This document shows, one piece after another, positions 17,991-26,569 of a stretch of DNA of 64,000 nt (positions within the stretch are counted from its first letter, which is position 1; the number at the start of each line of letters is the position of its first letter). Below the pieces are notes generated by a model, which did not search any database, was not told the DNA's origin, and saw only the letters and a program-made list of their open reading frames with translations. The translations under genes and the position numbers were made by a program. This DNA comes from Streptomyces sp. H39-S7 (GTDB taxonomy: Bacteria > Actinomycetota > Actinomycetes > Streptomycetales > Streptomycetaceae): NCBI RefSeq assembly GCF_027158205.1, contig NZ_JAPVLU010000003.1:1-64000 (forward strand), given 5' to 3'.

Positions 17991-19486
17991 GACGCGGGCA
18001 CCTCCACCGGCTCGGCCGTGCGCACGGGCGCCGGCACCAGGTCGTACTCGGCAAGCCGCAGCTCGCGGGTGGCCCGCCGGAACTCGGCCGTCGTACCCGG
18101 CCAGGCCGTCGTGTTGCGGCCCTCGGCGTCCAGGTACCAGCTCTTGCAGCCGCCGGTGTTCCACACCGTGCGGGCGGTGCGCCGCTGCATCTCGGCGTTC
18201 CACGCCTTGACCGCCCCCGGCTTGGCGTCCAGCGCGGCGGCCCCGGTCTGCTCAAGGGTGCGCAGATAGGCGGCGACGTAGTTGATGGACGACTCGATCA
18301 TCAGGATCATCGAGCTGTTCCCGAGACCGGTGTTGGGGCCGATGATCAGCAGCAGGTTCGGGAAGCCGTCGATCGTGGTGCCGCGCAGCGCGGCCATCCC
18401 GTCCTTCCAGTGCTCGGCCAGCGAACGGCCGCCGACGCCGGTGATGCGGTCGCCGATCGGCATGTCCGTCACGTGGAAGCCGGTGCCGAAGACGATCGCG
18501 TCGACCTCGCGCTCGGTGCCGTCCGAGGTGACGATCGTCGAGCCGCGGACCTCCTTGAGCGCTGAGGTCACCACCTCGGTGTTGGGCTGGGCGAGCGCCG
18601 GATAGTAGTCGTTGGAGAGCAGGATCCGCTTGCAGCCGATGGTGTAGTCCGGCGTCAGCTTGGCGCGCATCACCGGGTCCTTGATCGCGCGGCGCATGTG
18701 GTTCCTGGCGATCTGCTCGGTCGCCTTCATCAGCTGCGGACGCTTGACGAACGCGCCGACCTGGAACTCCCTGATCAGCCAGAGCAGCCCGCGCCGCGCC
18801 TTCGCGGTGCCGGGGATCGTGCCGTGCAGCCACCGCTCGGCCTTGTTGATCCCGCGGTCCATCCGCGGCATCACCCACGGCGGGGTGCGCTGGAGCACGG
18901 TCAGCGACTTCACCTGCGGCTGGATCGACGGCACGATCTGGATCGCGGAGGCGCCGGTGCCGACCATCGCGACGCGCTTGTCGTTGATGTCGAAGTCGTG
19001 GTCCCAGCGCGAGGAGTGGAAGACCGCGCCCGGGAAAGTGTCGAGCCCCGGGATGTCCGGCAGCTTGGGGTCGGAGAGCGGGCCGGTGGCGGAGACGACG
19101 ACGTCGGCCGTCAGCTCGCCCTGCGAGGTGGTGATGTGCCAGTGCTTGGCCGCTTCGTCCCAGCTCGCCTTCAGCACCTCGGAGTCGAACCGCAGATGCG
19201 GCCGCAGCCCGAAGGTGTCGGTGACCCGCTCCAGGTAGGCGCGGATGTGCGGCTGGCCGGAGAACGTCCGGGGCCAGTCCGCGTTCGGCGCGAACGAGAA
19301 CGAGTACAGGTGGGAGGGGACGTCGCAGGCGCATCCCGGGTAGCTGTTGTCCCGCCAGGTCCCGCCGACCGAGCCGGCGCGCTCCAGGATCACGAAGTCC
19401 GTGATGCCCTCACGGCGCAGCCGGACGGCCGCGCCGAGCCCGCCGAACCCTGATCCGATCACCGCCACCCGCACGTGCTCAGTCAT
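17987..19486 (-). CDS. Baeyer-Villiger flavin monooxygenase
   Basis: Class B flavoprotein monooxygenase, 499 residues, that inserts oxygen beside a ketone with NADPH and O2. First Rossmann motif GSGFGG (11-16), BVMO fingerprint FPGAVFHSSRWD (151-162, consensus FxGxxxHxxxW[PD]), second Rossmann motif GTGASA just after residue 175. It heads an operon with a hydrolase and an SDR, each joined by a 4-nt overlap. The arrangement resembles the mymA operon of Mycobacterium tuberculosis (monooxygenase, LipR hydrolase, SDR). It diverges from a MerR gene, which is its most likely regulator. Substrate not predictable. Confidence 0.93.
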   Translation of the reverse strand: MTEHVRVAVIGSGFGGLGAAVRLRREGITDFVILERAGSVGGTWRDNSYPGCACDVPSHLYSFSFAPNADWPRTFSGQPHIRAYLERVTDTFGLRPHLRFDSEVLKASWDEAAKHWHITTSQGELTADVVVSATGPLSDPKLPDIPGLDTFPGAVFHSSRWDHDFDINDKRVAMVGTGASAIQIVPSIQPQVKSLTVLQRTPPWVMPRMDRGINKAERWLHGTIPGTAKARRGLLWLIREFQVGAFVKRPQLMKATEQIARNHMRRAIKDPVMRAKLTPDYTIGCKRILLSNDYYPALAQPNTEVVTSALKEVRGSTIVTSDGTEREVDAIVFGTGFHVTDMPIGDRITGVGGRSLAEHWKDGMAALRGTTIDGFPNLLLIIGPNTGLGNSSMILMIESSINYVAAYLRTLEQTGAAALDAKPGAVKAWNAEMQRRTARTVWNTGGCKSWYLDAEGRNTTAWPGTTAEFRRATRELRLAEYDLVPAPVRTAEPVEVPAS

Positions 19487-19528
19487 GGCGCCGCCTCCCT
19501 GCCCTCAATCACGCCAGCAATCACTGGC

Positions 19529-19541
19529 ACGGTTGTACCGT
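19529..19541. promoter_or_regulatory. Candidate operator between MerR and BVMO genes
   Basis: ACGGT-TGT-ACCGT inverted repeat in the 165-bp divergent gap, followed by further ACCGCGGT-like symmetry at about 19547-19570. MerR proteins bind such repeats inside stretched spacers. I cannot place -35/-10 with confidence. Confidence 0.35.
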
Positions 19542-19651
19542 AGACCACCGCGGTTACCGGCGGTAGGGGTCGGGCCGGATCCGCCCTCCGGACGCCCACT
19601 CCCGGAGGCGACCGGCCCGGACCGGCCGCCGGCACGGCATAGGCTGGCCGC

Positions 19652-20452
19652 GTGGCCGAGCAACCGCGGGATTCCGACGAGCAACCCTCCGGGCGGGAGT
19701 ACCGCATGGAGGCGCTGGCCGAGGCGGCCGGCATTCCCGTGCGCACCCTGCGCTTCTACCGCGAGCGCAAGCTCATCGCGCCACCGCGCCGCGAAGGGCG
19801 CATCGCCTGGTACGGCGAGGCCCACCTCGCCCGCCTCCACACGATCGCCGCGCTGCTGGAGCGGGGCCACACCCTCGGCGGCATCGCCGAGCTGATCGGC
19901 GCGTGGGAGAACGGCAGGACCCTCGACGGCGTGGCCGAACTCCTCGGCCTGGAAGGCGCGTTGATCACGCCGTGGTCCGAGGAGACGCCGGTCCGGCTGA
20001 CCCCCGAGGCCCTCGCCGACTACTTCGGCGGGGACGTCACCCCGGAGAACCTGACGACGGCCCTGGACATCGGCTACATCGCCGTCGACGGCGAGGACGT
20101 CGTCCACACCAGCCGCCGGCTGCTCGACGCCTCCGCCGCCCTCGTCCGCGAGGGCGTGCCGCTGGCCGCCGTGCTGGAGACGGGCCGATCCGTACGGGTC
20201 CACGTCGACGCGCTCGCCGACCTGTTCACCGTGCTCATCCGCAAACACGTGGTGGACGCCGCCGCCGACCACCTGCCCCCCGGCGAGGTGACCCGGCTCG
20301 CCGAGGCCCTGGAGCGGCTGCACCCGCTGGCCAAGAACGTGGTCGACGCGGAGCTGGCGCTGGCCATGGACCGGCGCGTCCGGACCGAGCTGGAGAAGTG
20401 GCTGCGGAACACCTCGGCCCCCGAGGACCCGCCGGGCGCCCCCACGCCGTGA
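19652..20452 (+). CDS. MerR-family transcriptional regulator
   Basis: 266-residue regulator. The MerR winged HTH spans about 12-80: the recognition region is GIPVRTLRFYRERKL, followed by the wing (GRIAWYGEAHLARL) and the dimerisation helix start. The C-terminal 170 residues are an effector-binding/helical domain with no cysteine cluster, so it is not a metal sensor of the classic type. Start GTG 19652. It is divergent from the BVMO operon and upstream of an MFS exporter on the same strand, either or both of which could be its targets. Confidence 0.88.
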   Translation: MAEQPRDSDEQPSGREYRMEALAEAAGIPVRTLRFYRERKLIAPPRREGRIAWYGEAHLARLHTIAALLERGHTLGGIAELIGAWENGRTLDGVAELLGLEGALITPWSEETPVRLTPEALADYFGGDVTPENLTTALDIGYIAVDGEDVVHTSRRLLDASAALVREGVPLAAVLETGRSVRVHVDALADLFTVLIRKHVVDAAADHLPPGEVTRLAEALERLHPLAKNVVDAELALAMDRRVRTELEKWLRNTSAPEDPPGAPTP

Positions 20453-20556
20453 GAGCTCCGAGCGCGGGCCCCCGCGGGCGCACCAGCGGTGGCGGAACGC
20501 GGTGCCGCGTCCAATCCTGAGGGGGACCCGCCCCCGGCACAGGAGGTACCGGCCCG

Positions 20557-22605
20557 ATGACCACGCTCGCCGAGGCCGGTCCCGGTACGGAACCGCCCTC
20601 GGGCCCGTCCTCGCTCAGCCGCCGCCAGACCAACGTGGTCTTCGTGACGATCGTCCTGGGCATGCTGCTGGCGGCGCTCGACCAGACCATCGTCTCCACC
20701 GCCCTGCCGACCATCGTCGCGGACCTCGGCGGCGCCGGGCACATGGCCTGGGTGGTGACCTCGTACCTCCTCGCCGAGACCGTCTCCACGGTCCTCGTCG
20801 GCAAGTTCGGTGACCTGTTCGGCCGAAAGATCGTCTTCCAGGTCAGCGCGGTCGTCTTCGTCGCCGGATCCGTGGTCGCGGGCCTGGCCAACGGCATGGG
20901 GATGCTGATCATCGCCCGGGCCGTCCAGGGCATCGGCGGCGGTGGGCTGATGGTCACCGCGATGGCCCTGATCGCGGACGTCATCCCGCTGCGCGAACGC
21001 GGGAAGTACCAGGGCGCGCTCGGCGCGGTCTTCGGCGTCACCACCGTGGTCGGCCCGACGCTCGGCGGCCTCCTCACCGACCACGCCTCGTGGCGCTGGT
21101 GCTTCTACATCAACGTGCCCATCGCGATCGTCATGGTCGTCATGGCCGCCCGGACGATCCCGGCGGTCAGGACCGCCACCCGCCCCACCATCGACTACCT
21201 GGGCATCGTGCTGGTGGCGCTCGGCGCCTCCGGGCTCGTGCTGGCCCTGGAGTGGGGCGGCAACGAGTACGCCTGGGGCTCGGCGACGATCATCGGCCTC
21301 TTCGCCTGTTCCGTCGTGGCGCTCGTCGCGTTCGTCCTGGTGGAACTGCGCGCCAGGGAACCGATGCTCCCCATGCACCTGTTCCGCAGCCCTGTCTTCA
21401 GGATCTGCTCGGTGCTCAGCTTCATCGTCGGCTTCGCGATGCTCGGCGCGCTGACCTACCTGCCGACGTACCTGCAGTACGTGGACGGGGTCTCCGCGAC
21501 CGTCTCGGGCGTCCGCACGCTCCCGATGGTCATCGGGCTGCTCGGCACCTCGATGCTGTCCGGCATCGTCGTCAGCCGCACCGGCCGCTACCGGATCTTC
21601 CCGATCGTCGGCACCGCCGTCATGGCGCTGGGCCTGTACCTGATGTCCACGATGGGGGTGTCCACCGGCGTCTGGCTGGAATCCCTGTTCATGTTCGTGC
21701 TCGGCCTCGGGATCGGGCTGGCCATGCAGGTGCTCACCATCGCCGTGCAGAACACCGTGCCCTACCACGAGTTGGGCTCCGCGACCTCGGGCGTCACGTT
21801 CTTCCGCACGCTCGGGAGCGTCTTCGGCACCGCCATCTTCGGCACGCTCTACAGCAACCAGCTCGGCCCCAACCTCGAAGAGGCCTTCGCCCGGTCGCCC
21901 GGCATCGACCCCGCCGCCGTACAGAGCCCGGCCGCCCTGCACGCGCTGCCCGCCGACCGGATCACCCACATCATCGACGCCTACGCCGACACCGTGAACT
22001 ACGTCTTCCAGTGGGTCGTACCGGTCGCGCTCGTCGGTTTCGTCGTCTCCTGGTTCCTCAAGGAGGTGCCGCTGCGCGACAGCGCCAGGGCCGGCGCCTC
22101 CGACATGGGCGATGCCTTCGCCGCCCCCAGCTCCGCGGACGCCGACCGTCAGCTGGAGCGCTCCATCGCCCAGGTCATGCGCCGGGCCAAGGCCGAGGAA
22201 CCGGTCTCGCTGCGGATCCTCGCCGACTCCGGCAGCCCCCTCACACCCGGCCAGGCCTGGGCGCTGGGCCAGGTCCACTGGCGCGGCAGACTCCAGGGCG
22301 GAGCCCGGCTCAGCACCGTCGCCAAGGCCCACCGGATGCCGGGAGAGGTCCTCGAACCGGCCTTCTCCACGATCGCCCAGGCCGGATACGCCGACTTCGA
22401 CGGCGAGCGACTGGCCATGACCGACTCCGGCCGGGCGCAGATCGACCTCCTCGCCGGAGCGTGGCGCCGCTGGCTCGACGAACGCCTGGACGACTGGGAC
22501 GTCTCGGATCCGGCGGACCGCGCCCGCCTCGACCGGGCCGTCGAGGGCATCGCCGCCCGCCTCCTGGACGAGGAGGAGGCGCACCGGGAGCGCACCGCCT
22601 TGTGA
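20557..22605 (+). CDS. DHA2 multidrug MFS transporter with fused C-terminal winged-helix domain
   Basis: Drug:H+ antiporter of the 14-TM EmrB/QacA type, 682 residues. Motif A (GKFGDLFGRK) follows TM2, and antiporter motif C lies in TM5. The membrane part ends near residue 510 (WFLKEVPLRD). About 160 more residues follow, including LSTVAKAHRMPGEVLEPAF and a MarR-like wing (GYADFDGERLAMTDSGRAQ), so the C-terminus looks like a soluble winged-helix domain facing the cytoplasm. ATG 20557 has GGAGG 9 nt upstream. It ends 72 bp before the DUF2630 gene. A regulator-like domain on a pump could sense substrate or bind DNA (inference). Confidence 0.9.
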   Translation: MTTLAEAGPGTEPPSGPSSLSRRQTNVVFVTIVLGMLLAALDQTIVSTALPTIVADLGGAGHMAWVVTSYLLAETVSTVLVGKFGDLFGRKIVFQVSAVVFVAGSVVAGLANGMGMLIIARAVQGIGGGGLMVTAMALIADVIPLRERGKYQGALGAVFGVTTVVGPTLGGLLTDHASWRWCFYINVPIAIVMVVMAARTIPAVRTATRPTIDYLGIVLVALGASGLVLALEWGGNEYAWGSATIIGLFACSVVALVAFVLVELRAREPMLPMHLFRSPVFRICSVLSFIVGFAMLGALTYLPTYLQYVDGVSATVSGVRTLPMVIGLLGTSMLSGIVVSRTGRYRIFPIVGTAVMALGLYLMSTMGVSTGVWLESLFMFVLGLGIGLAMQVLTIAVQNTVPYHELGSATSGVTFFRTLGSVFGTAIFGTLYSNQLGPNLEEAFARSPGIDPAAVQSPAALHALPADRITHIIDAYADTVNYVFQWVVPVALVGFVVSWFLKEVPLRDSARAGASDMGDAFAAPSSADADRQLERSIAQVMRRAKAEEPVSLRILADSGSPLTPGQAWALGQVHWRGRLQGGARLSTVAKAHRMPGEVLEPAFSTIAQAGYADFDGERLAMTDSGRAQIDLLAGAWRRWLDERLDDWDVSDPADRARLDRAVEGIAARLLDEEEAHRERTAL

Positions 22606-22677
22606 ACTGCGAAGGTGGAGAAGAGCTCGCCTGCGCCGCCGCATGGACCACGCATCGCCGCATTGAGGAGGCACCCC

Positions 22678-22944
22678 ATGGACCAGCCCGACGACACCAG
22701 AGCGGAACAGGCGATCCTCTCCAAGATCAGGACCATGGTCGCGGACGAGAAGGAACTGCGGGAGCAGCTGGCCGAGGGCCGCATCGACGTGCCCACCGAG
22801 CAGGCCCGGCTCGCCGCCCTGGAACGCGAACTCGACCAGTGCTGGGACCTGCTGCGCCAGCGCCGCGCCAAGGGCCAGGCCGGTGAGGACCCGGGCCGCG
22901 CCCGCGTCCGGTCCGAGTTCACCGTCGAGGGATACGAATCATGA
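22678..22944 (+). CDS. DUF2630 family protein
   Basis: 88-residue, highly charged, helical protein of unknown function matching the actinobacterial DUF2630 pattern: ILSKIRTMVADEKELRE, a Leu/Arg-rich second helix and DQCWDLLRQRRA. Start ATG 22678 follows GAGGAGG. The stop overlaps the next gene's start as ATGA, so it is co-translated with the iron-sulfur protein. It may act as a small helical-hairpin partner protein. No enzymatic motif is seen. Confidence 0.85.
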   Translation: MDQPDDTRAEQAILSKIRTMVADEKELREQLAEGRIDVPTEQARLAALERELDQCWDLLRQRRAKGQAGEDPGRARVRSEFTVEGYES

Positions 22945-23378
22945 CGGGAAGCACCGAAGTGCCGATCCCCGAGGGCGCTCGGGCCTACGCGGGGGACGGC
23001 ATCACGGTCACCTTCGAGGCCGGCCGCTGCCTGCACGCCGGTGAGTGCGTGCGCGGCCTGCCCGAGGTCTTCGGCACCGCCGGGCGCCCGTGGATCCGGC
23101 CCGGCGGCGCCCCCGCCGACCTCGTCGCGCAGGTCGTCCGGCGCTGCCCCTCGGGCGCGCTGCAGTACCGGTTGGAGGGCGGCCATCCGGAGGAGCCGAC
23201 CCACCCGACCGAGATCAGCCGCTCCTCCTCCGGAGGCATCGCGGTCCGCGGCGACCTCGTCGTCCACACCTCCGGCGAGGTCAGGACCGAGACCCGGGCC
23301 GTCCTGTGCGGCTGCGGCACCACGAGGCACGCGCCGTACTGCGATCACACGGGCCCGTGCGGGACGACGGCCGGCTGA
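22941..23378 (+). CDS. Fe-S protein: Fer4_19 domain plus CDGSH-like zinc finger
   Basis: 145 residues in two parts. The N-terminal YjdI/Fer4_19-type domain has C-x5-C (CLHAGEC) and a distal CPSGAL, like a divergent mono-cluster ferredoxin. The C-terminal CDGSH domain has C-x-C...C-x2-H in CGCGTTRHAPYCDHT, which holds a 2Fe-2S cluster through three Cys and one His. It probably transfers electrons or senses redox/iron state. The partner is unknown, and coupling to DUF2630 suggests the two work together. Confidence 0.85.
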   Translation: MTGSTEVPIPEGARAYAGDGITVTFEAGRCLHAGECVRGLPEVFGTAGRPWIRPGGAPADLVAQVVRRCPSGALQYRLEGGHPEEPTHPTEISRSSSGGIAVRGDLVVHTSGEVRTETRAVLCGCGTTRHAPYCDHTGPCGTTAG

Positions 23379-23391
23379 CGGGCCGCGGCGC

Positions 23392-24234
23392 TCAGGACGA
23401 CGACGGGAACAGCGCCTGCAGGTCGCCGTATCCGAGTCCGTCCACCGCCGGGGTGCAGGTGCCGTCGGCCAGGAACTCGCGGGCCTCGTGCCGCACCACC
23501 CCGTACGCCGCCTCGGCCATCCGCCCGCCGATGCTGACGCGTGCCGCACCGGCCCCGGCGAGTTCGGCGACGGACGGCCCGCCCGGTCCGGTGAGGATGT
23601 TGAGCGGGGCGGTGATGTTCTTCGCCAGTTCGGCGACGACCGCGAGGTCGGTCACCCCGGGGACGAAGATCCCGCTCGCGCCCGCCTCGATGAAGGCGGC
23701 GGCACGCTCCAGCGCCGCACCCAGCCGCTCCTCCGGCTCGCCGACGGCCCGCAGGTAGACATCGGTGCGCGCGTTGATGAAGAGCGGGACGTCCGCCTCG
23801 TCGGCGGCCCGGCGGGCGGCGGCGATCCGTTCCGCCTGCCCGGCGATGGTGCGCAACGGCTCGGGCCCGTCAGCGAGCGCGTCCTCGATGTTGATGCCGA
23901 CGGCCCCGGCGGCGATGACCCCGCGGACGGTCTCGGCGACCCCGGCCGCGTCCTCCCCGAAGCCGCTCTCGATGTCGGCGGAGACCGGCACGCCGACCGC
24001 CGACGCGATCCGGCCGATCAGCGCGAGCGCGAGCTCGCGGGGCAGCCGGTCGCCGTCGGCGTAGCCGAGGCTCCAGGCGACACCGCAGCTGGTGGTGGCG
24101 ACGGCCGCCGCCCCGGCCTCCTCGATGATCCGGGCGCTGGCGACGTCCCACCCGTTGGCGAGGGCGAGCGGCCGGTCGGTGGTGTGCAGGGAGTGGAGGA
24201 GCAGGGCCTTGTCACGGAGGTTCGGCGTAGTCAT
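23392..24234 (-). CDS. Isocitrate lyase/PEP mutase family protein
   Basis: 280-residue TIM-barrel enzyme of the ICL/PEPM superfamily. Visible landmarks are NGWDVASARIIEEAGA, TTSCGVAWSLGYADGD in place of the lyase KKCGH loop, VSADIESGFG (Mg2+-binding Asp/Glu) and NARTDVYL. These suit the oxaloacetate hydrolase/2-methylisocitrate-lyase-like or carboxyphosphonoenolpyruvate-type subgroup, but the reaction cannot be fixed. No phosphonate genes are near. It converges with the CDGSH gene (13 bp) and diverges from the alkylation-repair operon. Confidence 0.85.
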   Translation of the reverse strand: MTTPNLRDKALLLHSLHTTDRPLALANGWDVASARIIEEAGAAAVATTSCGVAWSLGYADGDRLPRELALALIGRIASAVGVPVSADIESGFGEDAAGVAETVRGVIAAGAVGINIEDALADGPEPLRTIAGQAERIAAARRAADEADVPLFINARTDVYLRAVGEPEERLGAALERAAAFIEAGASGIFVPGVTDLAVVAELAKNITAPLNILTGPGGPSVAELAGAGAARVSIGGRMAEAAYGVVRHEAREFLADGTCTPAVDGLGYGDLQALFPSSS

Positions 24235-24411
24235 GGGGACAGTCCATCAGCACGCCCCCGGCTCCGTCCGGCAATTTCGCGACCTGGACGTCGCGGGCCG
24301 GCGGGGCGGGCTCGGGCCGGACGGGCCGCGGTCCTGGGCTGCTTCACCCGGCCGAACTAGATGTCGGATTCTCGCTAGACCGGCGCTGTGACCCGGAGTG
24401 ATGCTGGAGTC

Positions 24412-25893
24412 ATGCACACCGACTTCGAACGTTGCGTACGAGCCGTGCAGTCGAAGGACGCCCGGTTCGACGGGTGGTTCTTCACCGCGGTGCTGACAAC
24501 CAGGATCTACTGCCGGCCGAGCTGCCCGGTGGTGCCGCCCAAGGTCAGGAACATGAGTTTCTACCCGAGCGCCGCGGCGGCGCAACAGGCCGGCTTCCGT
24601 GCCTGCAAGCGGTGCCGGCCGGACGCGAGCCCGGGCTCGCCCCAGTGGAACGAGCGGGCGGACCTCGTGGCGCGCGCCATGCGGCTGATCGCGGACGGCG
24701 TCGTCGACCGGGACGGGGTCCCGGGGCTGGCGTCCCGGCTGGGTTACAGCACCCGCCAGGTGGAGCGGCAGCTCCTCGCCGAACTGGGCGCGGGCCCGCT
24801 GGCGTTGGCCAGGGCGCAGCGCGCCCAGACCGCGCGGCTGCTGATCGAGACGACGGCGCTGCCGATGGGGGAAGCCGCCTTCGCGGCGGGCTTCTCCAGC
24901 ATCCGCACCTTCAACGACACCGTCCGCGAGGTCTTCGGCCTCTCCCCCACCGAACTGCGCGCCCGCGTCGCCAGGGGCCGCCCGGCCGCCACCCCCGGCG
25001 AACTGTCGCTGCGGCTGCCGTTCCGGGCCCCGCTGAACCCGGACAACCTCTTCGGGCACCTGGCGGCCACCGCGGTGCCGGGCGTCGAGGAGTGGCGCGA
25101 CGGCGCGTACCGCCGGACCCTGCGGCTGCCGCACGGCCCCGGCATCGTCTCCCTGAGCCCGCAGCCCGACCACATCGCGTGCCGATTGCGTCTGACGGAC
25201 CTGCGCGATCTGGCGCACGCCATCAGCCGCTGCCGGTGGCTGCTGGACCTCGACGCGGACCCGGTCGCGGTCGACGCACAGCTCAGCTCCGACCCGGTGC
25301 TGGCCCCGCTCGTCGCCAAGGCACCCGGCCGCCGGGTGCCGCGGGTCGCGGACGGGCCCGAGTTCGCGGTGCGCGCCGTGCTCGGCCAGCAGATCTCGAC
25401 GGCCGCCGCCCGCACGCACGCCGGACGGCTGGTGACGGCGCACGGCGAGCCCCTCGACGATCCGGGCGGCGGGCTGACCCATCTGTTCCCCGACCCGGCG
25501 GCGCTGGCCGCCCTCGACCCGGCGGCGCTCGCGATGCCGCAGACCCGCCGCACCACCCTCACCACACTGGTCGCCACCCTGGCCGACGGGGAACTCGACC
25601 TCGATGTCGGCAGCGACTGGCAGCGCGCCCGCGCCCAGTTGTCCGCGCTGCCGGGGTTCGGCCCGTGGACCGTCGAGTCGATCGCGATGCGCGCGCTCGG
25701 CGACCCGGACGCGTTCCTGCCGGGTGACCTCGGAATCCGCTGGGCCGCCAAGGAGCTGGGCCTGCCCACCACCCCCGCCGCGCTCACCCGCCACGCCGCC
25801 GCCTGGGCGCCCTGGCGCGCGTACGCCGTCCAGTACCTGTGGGCGACCGGCGACCATGCCGTCAACACCCTTCCCACCACCGGAGCCGCGTGA
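24412..25893 (+). CDS. alkA: Ada-AlkA fusion: methyl-sensor and 3-methyladenine DNA glycosylase
   Basis: 493-residue DNA repair protein. The N-terminal Ada metal-binding domain holds Zn through Cys34, Cys38, Cys65 and Cys68 (CRPSC, CKRC), where Cys34-type residues accept methyl from phosphotriesters. An AraC-type HTH pair follows (about 83-180), then an AlkA N-domain, then an HhH-GPD glycosylase domain with LPGFGPWTVESIA and the catalytic Asp in LPGDLGIR. It should therefore both sense methylation and excise alkylated bases. ATG 24412 is preferred. GTG 24388 in frame would add eight residues. Its stop overlaps the ogt ATG (TGATG). Confidence 0.92.
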   Translation: MHTDFERCVRAVQSKDARFDGWFFTAVLTTRIYCRPSCPVVPPKVRNMSFYPSAAAAQQAGFRACKRCRPDASPGSPQWNERADLVARAMRLIADGVVDRDGVPGLASRLGYSTRQVERQLLAELGAGPLALARAQRAQTARLLIETTALPMGEAAFAAGFSSIRTFNDTVREVFGLSPTELRARVARGRPAATPGELSLRLPFRAPLNPDNLFGHLAATAVPGVEEWRDGAYRRTLRLPHGPGIVSLSPQPDHIACRLRLTDLRDLAHAISRCRWLLDLDADPVAVDAQLSSDPVLAPLVAKAPGRRVPRVADGPEFAVRAVLGQQISTAAARTHAGRLVTAHGEPLDDPGGGLTHLFPDPAALAALDPAALAMPQTRRTTLTTLVATLADGELDLDVGSDWQRARAQLSALPGFGPWTVESIAMRALGDPDAFLPGDLGIRWAAKELGLPTTPAALTRHAAAWAPWRAYAVQYLWATGDHAVNTLPTTGAA

Positions 25894-26393
25894 TGTCCCT
25901 CCGCACCCACACCGTGACCGACTCCCCCTGCGGCCCGCTGACCCTCGTCGCCCAGGACGGGACGCTCTGCGGCCTGTACATGACGCAGCAGCGGCACCTC
26001 CCCGCCGAGGAGACGTTCGGCGAACGCGACGACTCCGCGTTCGGCGCCGTCGAGGAACAGCTCGCCGCCTACTTCACCGGGGAACTCAGCGACTTCGACC
26101 TCCCGATGACGCTGCTGGGCACCCCGTTCCAGCAGCGGGTCTGGACCGCCCTGCGGGACATCCCGTACGGCGAGACCCGCTCCTACGGGCAACTGGCCGA
26201 CCTGCTCGGCAACGCCGGCGCCTCCCGCGCGGTCGGGCTCGCCAACGGCAAGAACCCCATCGGCATCATCGTGCCCTGCCACCGCGTCGTCGGGGCCGAC
26301 GGCTCCCTCACCGGCTACGGGGGCGGCCTCGACCGCAAGCGCTACCTGCTCGCCTTCGAGAAGGGGACGCACGAACCGGCGGCGCTCTTCTGA
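25893..26393 (+). CDS. ogt: Methylated-DNA--protein-cysteine methyltransferase
   Basis: Suicide repair enzyme for O6-methylguanine, 166 residues. The active-site motif is PCHRVV with acceptor Cys129, the Arg-finger helix region is SRAVGLANGKNP and the Asn/Tyr hinge is conserved. It is coupled to the upstream Ada-AlkA gene by a 1-nt overlap, so the operon supplies sensing, base excision and direct reversal of alkylation damage. Confidence 0.95.
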   Translation: MSLRTHTVTDSPCGPLTLVAQDGTLCGLYMTQQRHLPAEETFGERDDSAFGAVEEQLAAYFTGELSDFDLPMTLLGTPFQQRVWTALRDIPYGETRSYGQLADLLGNAGASRAVGLANGKNPIGIIVPCHRVVGADGSLTGYGGGLDRKRYLLAFEKGTHEPAALF

Positions 26394-26445
26394 TCCGGAC
26401 CCGGGGCACGGCACAGGGCCCGGTGCAGCCGGCTCCGGGTACGAC

Positions 26446-26474
26446 ACAGGGCCCGGCGGTCCGCCGGGCCCTGT
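26446..26474. terminator. Bidirectional terminator
   Basis: 13-bp stem (ACAGGGCCCGGCG and complement) with a 3-nt loop in the gap between ogt (+) and the MMPL gene (-). A weaker partial copy of ACAGGGCCCGG lies just upstream at 26413. Confidence 0.85.
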
Positions 26475-26569
26475 CCTGCGCGCCATCCCCCCGTCCCCAC
26501 GGAGGCAGGCGCGTCATGGAGCCGCCGTCGAGCTCTCCGCCTACCGGCGGCCCCGGCTGATGTGCCGCG

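Noticed and set aside
20074-22674. 866-codon reverse frame opposite MerR and MFS genes
   Set aside because: His/Asp/Gly-rich shadow translation of a transporter's complement, no family features.
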